This document shows, piece by piece, positions 6,494 through 10,856 of a stretch of 10,856 nt of DNA (position 1 is its first letter; every line of letters starts with the position of its first letter). Location of the stretch: positions 1 to 10,856 of the forward strand of contig DMTA01000243.1 of the NCBI GenBank assembly GCA_003454835.1, in the 5' to 3' direction. Source of the DNA: Achromobacter sp. GTDB lineage: Bacteria > Pseudomonadota > Gammaproteobacteria > Burkholderiales > Burkholderiaceae_B. The position numbers and the translations under genes are program-made. The notes under the pieces were generated by a model, which was given only the letters and a program-made list of their open reading frames with translations, searched no databases and was not told the DNA's origin.

Positions 6494-6523
6494 TTGCTAT
6501 TTCTGTCAATTAAGTGCTAAAAT
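6494..6523 (+). promoter_or_regulatory. Candidate extended -10 promoter of the small protein gene
   Basis: TTGCTA (6494-6499), an 18-base spacer and TAAAAT (6518-6523), preceded by TGC to give an extended -10 element. It lies in the most AT-rich part of the gap. Transcription would start near 6530, about 165 bases before the ATG at 6694. Confidence 0.55.
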
Positions 6524-6693
6524 CTTTTATCTATCGGCAAAACGACACACAACAATATTAAGAGTTGCTGATATCTCTTCCCGGCGCCGCCTGTCTTCTG
6601 AATGCTCCCCCGCAACTGCGGCATTCATGGCCCGCCAGAATCTGTGCATGGTGCTCGGCGGGGGATGCCATGTGCCTGTCCAGGAGCATGCTT

Positions 6694-6849
6694 ATGACTC
6701 ATCAATTGACTGCCAAGAAGGGAAGCTTCGAGATCCCCCCGCTGAATTGGAAAGCGCCCGAATCCAACAAGCAGTCCGACCGTCACGACGCGCCCACCCG
6801 CAGCGCCGAGACCTCCAAGCAGGCCGACGTTTCACGCGTCAAGTCATAA
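6694..6849 (+). CDS. Probable small hydrophilic protein of unknown function (51 aa)
   Basis: I do not recognise this gene. It would encode 51 residues, rich in Lys, Ser, Asp, Arg and Pro, with no membrane segment, signal peptide or cysteine. It begins MTHQLTAKKGSFEIPPLNWK and continues as a low-complexity polar tail that is probably disordered. Support for a real gene comes from AGGAG (6682-6686) seven bases before the ATG, a promoter-like element upstream, and third codon positions strongly biased to G and C, as in neighbouring genes. An ATG at 6688 in the same frame would be too close to AGGAG. A longer reading of this frame from 6565 is unlikely because its upstream part has no ribosome binding site and a different composition. 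It is transcribed away from the TetR gene and towards a diguanylate cyclase gene. The N-terminal hydrophobic-aromatic patch (FEIPPLNW) could be an interaction motif; this is inference. Confidence 0.6.
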   Translation: MTHQLTAKKGSFEIPPLNWKAPESNKQSDRHDAPTRSAETSKQADVSRVKS

Positions 6850-6860
6850 ATCGATATGCG

Positions 6861-6909
6861 GGTAATCCGGTAAGCCGCTGATCGGATCAGCATCTGATCC
6901 GGTAATCCG
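6861..6909. repeat. GGTAAkCC repeats with an internal hairpin
   Basis: GGTAATCC, GGTAAGCC and GGTAATCC stand at 6861-6868, 6869-6876 and 6901-6908. The longer word GGTAATCCG (6861-6869, 6901-6909) recurs exactly 40 bases apart. Between them CGGATCAG (6883-6890) and CTGATCCG (6894-6901) form an 8-bp perfect stem around CAT. An overlapping palindrome, CTGATC-G-GATCAG (6878-6890), could compete with it. The element starts 11 bases after the small gene's stop. No T-run follows, so it is not a standard terminator. Confidence 0.55.
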
Positions 6910-6912
6910 ACG

Positions 6913-6956
6913 GGCCCAGAAGCCGATCCGCCCTCAAGCCGGAACACTTCTGGGCC
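6913..6956. terminator. Possible bidirectional hairpin between convergent genes
   Basis: GGCCCAGAAG (6913-6922) and CTTCTGGGCC (6947-6956) form a perfect 10-bp stem around a 24-base loop. It lies 16 bases beyond the stop of the minus-strand diguanylate cyclase and 63 bases after the small plus-strand gene. The position suits a transcript end for both, but there is no T-run on either side, so it may only protect 3' ends or help Rho-dependent termination. Confidence 0.4.
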
Positions 6957-6972
6957 GCCGGCCAGACCGGTT

Positions 6973-8727
6973 TCATCCCAGGGTGCGCTGCTGGACCTGA
7001 TTGCGCCCGTTCAATTTCGCCAGATACAAAAGTTCGTCAGCGGCCCGGAAAAGACTGCTGGCGGATTCCGCATGGCTCCACGAAATGCACGCCACGCCGA
7101 AACTGGCCGTCAGGCCAAACGTGACGCCGCTTTCCGACGTGACGGTGCTCGCGCCAATCGCCGCGCGCATTCTTTCCGCCATCTCCATCGCCTGCTGCGC
7201 ACCACGCGTGCGGCATAGCACGGCAAATTCCTCTCCGCCCACGCGCGCGACCACATCTGACTGACGCCACGTTGCGCGGCACAGTTCGGCCACGGCCTTC
7301 AGGGCCAGGTCGCCGCTCGCATGCCCGTGCGTATCGTTGATGGTCTTGAAGTGATCGATATCGAACAGGATGAAGGCAAGCATCGGCTGGCTTTCGTCCC
7401 AATGCAGGCGCGCCGCCTCAAACCGCTTCTCGAAAGCGCGGCGATTCAGCAGTCCCGTCAGGTAGTCCGTCTCGGCGGTATGCGCCAGGTCTGCAATCAG
7501 GCGATCGCGCTCCGCCTCCAGACGCTTGCGCGCGGCGGAGTTTTCCTTCAACACGCGCAGCGCATTGAACACCTCTTCAACTTCGCCGTGGTATTTGCCC
7601 GGTGGGATCTTCGGCGGGGTTGAGCCGCTGGCGATTGAGCCGATGATGCGCGTGGCCAGCGCAAAAGGCTGGATCACGCGCTTGCGGAACTGCACCAACG
7701 CCACCGCCAGCGCTGCCACAAGCAGGGCAGTCGCCGCCAGCGTCACGGCGAGCAAGCGGGCCGCCGACATGCGATGCGCGTCGATGTGACGCTCCATTTC
7801 CTCTAGAAGCACGTCGCGAAATTCAGTGATCGCGCCCATCATCGGCACATACGCCGCGGCCAGATCGCCGGTGGACACCGGCGCCGCGTCCCACTGCCTC
7901 GACGCCTGCTCGCGCACCCGCTCCAGGTAGGCCAGGCCGTCTCCAAAGTAGCGCCGTTCCATCCGCGCATACACTTCCGACGCCCGCACATCCGGATGCG
8001 TCGCCATCCGCATCCGGATCAGCGCATGCAACTCGTCGATCCTGCCCAGCACGCGTTCGATGCGGAACTGTTCCTCGGCGGTCAGCTTCCGGTGCCGGCT
8101 CAGTGCGGGCGTGTAGGTGGAGCCAAGCAGACCGGCCTGTTCGCGCAGCTCGCTGGCCAGCAGCGCCAGCGTCAACAGGCTGGGCGCATTGGCTTCACTG
8201 CGCATGACCAGCCCGGCGTTGGCGGCCAGGCTTGCCTGCCATTGCGGGATGACGCGCACCATGGCGCTGACCGTGTCCCACAGCATCTGTCCGGATAGCT
8301 GATCCCGCGGGGTGGCGATCAGCCGGTCAACGTCCTGGCGCGCCTGGTCTAGTGTCTGGCGTATGCGTTGAATCTCGCCGCGCTTTGCCTTGCCATCCTC
8401 ACCGGGATGCAGGGCGAGCAACGCGTCGATCAGGCCATCCGTCTTGGCGCGAGCGGCGGTCAGGGATGCCGCGACATGCGGCTGCACGGGCAGGGCGGAT
8501 CCCAACGCCGCGTTCATCGGACCGCGTTCGGCGGAGGCTCGCTCCATGACGCGGATCGTTGCCCGGACCGAGGCGAATGCCTGCCGCGCTTCCGACGCCG
8601 CGCCGTACGACTGCCAATTCTGGTAGAGCAGGATGCCGGCAAGCACCGACACCAACAACAACACGCCTGCAGCCAGCGCGATGAAATGACGTTCCAGGGA
8701 TTTGGGCGCGACGGCAGGGCGCAACAT
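6973..8727 (-). CDS. Membrane-bound diguanylate cyclase with helical periplasmic sensor
   Basis: A 584-residue inner-membrane enzyme that joins two GTP into cyclic di-GMP. TM1 is at about 16-36. A periplasmic region of about 285 residues, predicted mostly helical, runs to TM2 at about 324-346. A HAMP-like linker and coiled segment (347-415) follow, then the GGDEF domain (about 416-580). The catalytic parts look intact: DYLTGLLNRR (421-430), FDIDHFKTIND (455-465) with metal-binding Asp456, and GGEEF (497-501). RQSD (488-491), five residues before GGEEF, is the RxxD inhibitory site, so product feedback is expected. The early motif AERGPMNAALGS (66-77) resembles the ERG region of nitrate/nitrite-sensing (NIT-type) helical sensors, but the ligand is unknown. 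The ATG at 8727 has only a poor ribosome binding site. The next gene upstream on this strand is another diguanylate cyclase, 210 bases away, too far to assume one operon. Confidence 0.93.
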   Translation of the reverse strand: MLRPAVAPKSLERHFIALAAGVLLLVSVLAGILLYQNWQSYGAASEARQAFASVRATIRVMERASAERGPMNAALGSALPVQPHVAASLTAARAKTDGLIDALLALHPGEDGKAKRGEIQRIRQTLDQARQDVDRLIATPRDQLSGQMLWDTVSAMVRVIPQWQASLAANAGLVMRSEANAPSLLTLALLASELREQAGLLGSTYTPALSRHRKLTAEEQFRIERVLGRIDELHALIRMRMATHPDVRASEVYARMERRYFGDGLAYLERVREQASRQWDAAPVSTGDLAAAYVPMMGAITEFRDVLLEEMERHIDAHRMSAARLLAVTLAATALLVAALAVALVQFRKRVIQPFALATRIIGSIASGSTPPKIPPGKYHGEVEEVFNALRVLKENSAARKRLEAERDRLIADLAHTAETDYLTGLLNRRAFEKRFEAARLHWDESQPMLAFILFDIDHFKTINDTHGHASGDLALKAVAELCRATWRQSDVVARVGGEEFAVLCRTRGAQQAMEMAERMRAAIGASTVTSESGVTFGLTASFGVACISWSHAESASSLFRAADELLYLAKLNGRNQVQQRTLG

Positions 8728-8822
8728 CTCGGCGTGCAGGTCCAGGCAAAGTCGAAGCTGCGCAGGATACTGTAATTGCCCCTGCCAATAACGCGGTTTT
8801 GGCAGATTCCTACCTATTTCAA

Positions 8823-8851
8823 TTTATGCCAGCAAGATTATTTCGCTACAA
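8823..8851 (-). promoter_or_regulatory. Candidate promoter of the first diguanylate cyclase gene
   Basis: The gap 8728-8937 has an AT-rich core (about 8770-8880) unlike the flanking genes. On the minus strand TTGTAG (complement of 8846-8851), 17 bases, and CATAAA (complement of 8823-8828), preceded by TGG as an extended -10, is the best pair found. It would give a leader of about 90 nt. A second weak pair overlaps it (8830-8835 and 8807-8812). No sigma-54 type site was found. Confidence 0.35.
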
Positions 8852-8937
8852 CGCGTTTAATTGCATTTATCTGCGAAAACTTGCCCGAGGCTTCGCGCTA
8901 CTCACGATACCGGAAGGATAGACTCGCGCGCCGGGCC

Positions 8938-10488
8938 TCACGCCTCGTGCATCACCACGCGGTTGCGTCCTTGCTGCTTGGCCACGTACAGCGCCGCATC
9001 AGCCGCGCGGAACGTCTCATCCACGTCCGGACCCGTCGACGGCCACTGCGCCACGCCGGCCGAAACCGTCACGTGGTTGGCGCCGTGCATTGGGCGTCGG
9101 GCAATGTGCGCCCGCAGCCGTTCGGCTACGTTCACTGCCTCTCGCGCCGCCACGCCGGGCAACAGGATCAGGAATTCCTCGCCGCCATTGCGGCACAGCA
9201 CGTCCGATGGCCGCGAACATTCACGCATGATCTGCGCCATGTCGCGAATTACCTCGTCGCCGACGTTGTGGCCGTAGGTGTCGTTGATGCGTTTGAAATG
9301 GTCGATATCCAGCGCCACCACCGAAAACGGCGTGCTGCCAGCCTGCATCTGGTCCACCGCGTCCTGCGTGCCGCGGCGGTTGCGCAGTCCGGTCAGCGGG
9401 TCCGTGATGCTGTCCAGGTTCAGTTTCCCGATCTTGTCCTGCAGGCTCGTGAAGCTGGCCATCACGGCGCGCTTGAGCCGTTCAGCCTCGAAGTACCAGG
9501 CTTTCACCGACTGCACACGCTGCATCGCCACGGACATGTCCTGATGCTCCACGTTCGTGGCCAGTTGCGACAGCGGCAGCGAAATCATGCGTGCGCACCA
9601 CCAGATGGCCAGCAGGAAAGCCACCGCCAGCGGCGCGGCATAGCCCAGCAACGCCCATATCAGGTCATGGATCGGTTCCAGCGTGACCTGGGCGGGGCGC
9701 TGCGCCACCACGCCCCAGCCGCTGATGGGCACCGGCGCATACCCGGCCAGCATGTCCACCCCTTTGGTATTGATGACGCGCATCGCGCCGGTATTGCCCT
9801 TGATCACCGATGCGACCACCGGGTTTGTCAGCACCGTCTCGCCGACGCGCGCGGGATCGGTGTGATAGAGCAGTTGTCCGTCGCCATCGACCACGTACAG
9901 ATACGAGCCGTCGTGGTAGTGGTGCTTGCCCAGCAACTCATTCAACGCGCTTTCATTGCGCAGGTAGATGGTGCCCCCGAGGTACCCCATATAGGTGCCG
10001 TCGTTTGAAAAAATCGGGTGCGTGACATTGATCAGCAGGTTGCCCGCGATGGACACGTAAGGCTTGCTGATCATGGGCTGGCGCTTGCTCAGAGCGGCAC
10101 GGCTGCCGGGGCTGTCGACCGTTGCGCCCAGATAGCTGCGGAACGAAGCCGTGGTGGCAAGGATGGTGCCGTCCACGCCCACCACGCCCACCGAGTTGAA
10201 GCTGTCCGTCTGCTGTTGCACGCGCATCACTTCGGCGGCAAGGCGTTCGGGCGATTCCATCATGTCGGGCATGTGCCGGGCGCTATATCCCAACTGCTGC
10301 TGCGCCGATCGCAGAAAACTGGCGGCGCCTTCCGCCAGCTTCGTCGCGTAGACGCGGTTCGATTCGAGCGTGTTCTCGATCAGTTGCTCACGCTGCACGC
10401 GATAGCTTGCATACAGGGCGTTTGCGGTGGCGGCGATCGCGCTGAAGACGGTAAGCGCAAGCACAAGCCCGCGGAGATTGATTTGCAT
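8938..10488 (-). CDS. Membrane-bound diguanylate cyclase with dCache-type sensor
   Basis: A 516-residue inner-membrane cyclic di-GMP synthase. TM1 is at about 6-28 and TM2 at about 277-298. The periplasmic region between them (about 35-270) looks like a double-Cache sensor: it has PYVSIAGNLLINVTHPIF (143-160), GYLGGTIYL (168-176) and YLYVVDGDGQLLYHTDP (196-212), then ISGWGVVAQRP (255-265) just before the membrane, all typical of dCache_1 domains that bind small ligands such as amino acids or carboxylates. A HAMP-like linker (about 298-350) leads to the GGDEF domain with DPLTGLRNRR (363-372), LDIDHFKRIND (393-403) and GGEEF (435-439). RPSD (426-429) is the RxxD inhibitory site. The enzyme should be active and feedback-regulated. 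The ATG at 10488 has no clear Shine-Dalgarno sequence, but TM1 begins right after it, so the start is likely correct. It lies 111 bases after a recombinase gene. Confidence 0.95.
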   Translation of the reverse strand: MQINLRGLVLALTVFSAIAATANALYASYRVQREQLIENTLESNRVYATKLAEGAASFLRSAQQQLGYSARHMPDMMESPERLAAEVMRVQQQTDSFNSVGVVGVDGTILATTASFRSYLGATVDSPGSRAALSKRQPMISKPYVSIAGNLLINVTHPIFSNDGTYMGYLGGTIYLRNESALNELLGKHHYHDGSYLYVVDGDGQLLYHTDPARVGETVLTNPVVASVIKGNTGAMRVINTKGVDMLAGYAPVPISGWGVVAQRPAQVTLEPIHDLIWALLGYAAPLAVAFLLAIWWCARMISLPLSQLATNVEHQDMSVAMQRVQSVKAWYFEAERLKRAVMASFTSLQDKIGKLNLDSITDPLTGLRNRRGTQDAVDQMQAGSTPFSVVALDIDHFKRINDTYGHNVGDEVIRDMAQIMRECSRPSDVLCRNGGEEFLILLPGVAAREAVNVAERLRAHIARRPMHGANHVTVSAGVAQWPSTGPDVDETFRAADAALYVAKQQGRNRVVMHEA

Positions 10489-10578
10489 GGGATCGGAACG
10501 GGCAGGGGACGAGCCGGGCGCTTCGGCGCTTACCCGGATCCGAATGACATCGGCCGAGATGAGAGCCGCAGCGCGGTG

Positions 10579-10584
10579 ATTGTA
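10579..10584 (-). promoter_or_regulatory. Candidate -10 element of the dCache diguanylate cyclase gene
   Basis: TACAAT (complement of 10579-10584) matches the -10 consensus at five of six positions and lies about 90 bases before the ATG at 10488. The expected -35 position shows only a poor match (CTGCCG with an 18-base spacer, inside the end of the recombinase gene). The leader has a small GCGC stem with a four-base loop near 10520-10531. This is a weak call. Confidence 0.3.
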
Positions 10585-10599
10585 AGGTCACTCTCACCA

Positions 10600-10856
10600 T
10601 TACGGCAGGTCGTGCGGATCCTGTAGGTCTGGCTCATGCGGGTCGTCCAGCAGGCGCGCGGCGGGCGACTGCGCAGCCGCGCCGGCCCGGAAATACCCCA
10701 TCACCGTCGCCACGCTGGCGTGGCCGGTCATCGCCATGGTGTCCCCCAGCGGCACGTTGCGCCGGCCTGCTTCCGTGACAAACCCCGAACGCAGACTATG
10801 CGCCGAGTACGCGCCGTCCAGCCCCGCCAGCCGGCTGCGTTCCAGCACGATGTCCC
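10600..10856 (-). CDS. Tyrosine recombinase / phage-type integrase, C-terminal part (5' end outside window)
   Basis: This is the C-terminal catalytic end of a site-specific tyrosine recombinase. The frame is open to the right edge, so the GTG at 10848 need not be a start. The active-site pattern is visible: HSLR (His at 10798-10800, Arg at 10789-10791), then TGHASVATVMGYF, with the second His at 10720-10722 and the nucleophilic Tyr at 10693-10695. The spacing is that of the HxxR...GHxS...Y box of XerC/XerD and phage integrases. A polar tail of about 30 residues follows, ending at TAA (10600-10602). These enzymes cut and rejoin DNA at specific sites, as in element integration or chromosome resolution. 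No tRNA, att-like repeat or other mobile-element gene is visible on this side, so it is unclear whether this belongs to an integrated element or is a lone chromosomal recombinase. Confidence 0.85.
   Translation of the reverse strand, partial: DIVLERSRLAGLDGAYSAHSLRSGFVTEAGRRNVPLGDTMAMTGHASVATVMGYFRAGAAAQSPAARLLDDPHEPDLQDPHDLP

Larger units (their letters stand above)
6351..6693. other. Regulatory intergenic region between TetR gene and small protein gene
   Basis: These 343 bases have no convincing gene. The left part carries the TetR promoter and paired operators. The stretch around 6485-6580 is clearly richer in A and T than the rest of the window and holds the candidate promoter of the plus-strand small gene. 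The right part would be that gene's leader, with an imperfect hairpin: TGAATG (6599-6604) with CATTCA (6622-6627), and inside it CCGC/GCGG around AACT. A 25-codon minus-strand reading frame (6396-6473) is present but unsupported. No RNA gene was recognised. Confidence 0.6.

Noticed and set aside
8807..8851. Sigma-54 promoter upstream of the first diguanylate cyclase gene
   Set aside because: TGGCA is present on the minus strand, but there is no GC at the required spacing for the -12 element.
8776..10008. Long plus-strand open frame of about 410 codons opposite the dCache diguanylate cyclase
   Set aside because: It is antisense to a gene with clear domains. High-GC genes commonly leave such open shadow frames, and its product is Arg/His-rich with no recognisable motif.

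Overview
The window is about 10.9 kb of high-GC DNA with short intergenic gaps. The tctBA-type transporter genes, the Bcr/CflA-type efflux pump and the style of the proteins suggest a betaproteobacterium of the Burkholderiales, probably Alcaligenaceae (Bordetella/Achromobacter-like). This is inference from protein character; no rRNA or other marker is present.

Layout, left to right. (1) The 3' part of a chromate transporter gene (chrA, +) enters from the left edge. It meets a convergent Bcr/CflA-type MFS efflux gene (-), and the two stop codons share the bases CTAG. (2) Divergent from the MFS gene lie two small + strand redox genes: an Rdx/SelW-like CxxC protein and an AhpD-like (carboxymuconolactone decarboxylase fold) CxxC protein. 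(3) A tctB-tctA pair (-) encodes the membrane part of a tripartite tricarboxylate transporter and ends at a clear intrinsic terminator. No tctC or bug-type binding-protein gene is next to it. (4) A TetR-family regulator and a DUF1348/SnoaL-like small protein form a likely two-gene unit (-). Its control region holds two inverted copies of a TetR-type operator, one of them exactly between the -35 and -10 elements. (5) A probable 51-residue protein gene (+) of unknown function has its own AT-rich promoter and a leader of about 165 nt. It is followed by a cluster of inverted repeats. (6) Two membrane-bound diguanylate cyclases (-) stand in tandem. They have different periplasmic sensor regions, and both keep the GGEEF active site and the RxxD inhibitory site. 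(7) The 3' end of a tyrosine recombinase gene (-) runs off the right edge.

The genes do not form one pathway. They look like several independent chromosomal modules: metal/drug export, thiol redox, carboxylate uptake, a TetR-controlled unit, c-di-GMP signalling and the edge of a recombinase locus. The least explained parts are the TetR control region with the neighbouring small gene (about 6350-6960) and a long palindrome at 5197-5223. No CRISPR array, tRNA, rRNA or insertion sequence was seen, and I do not see convincing evidence for a wholly new multi-gene system.
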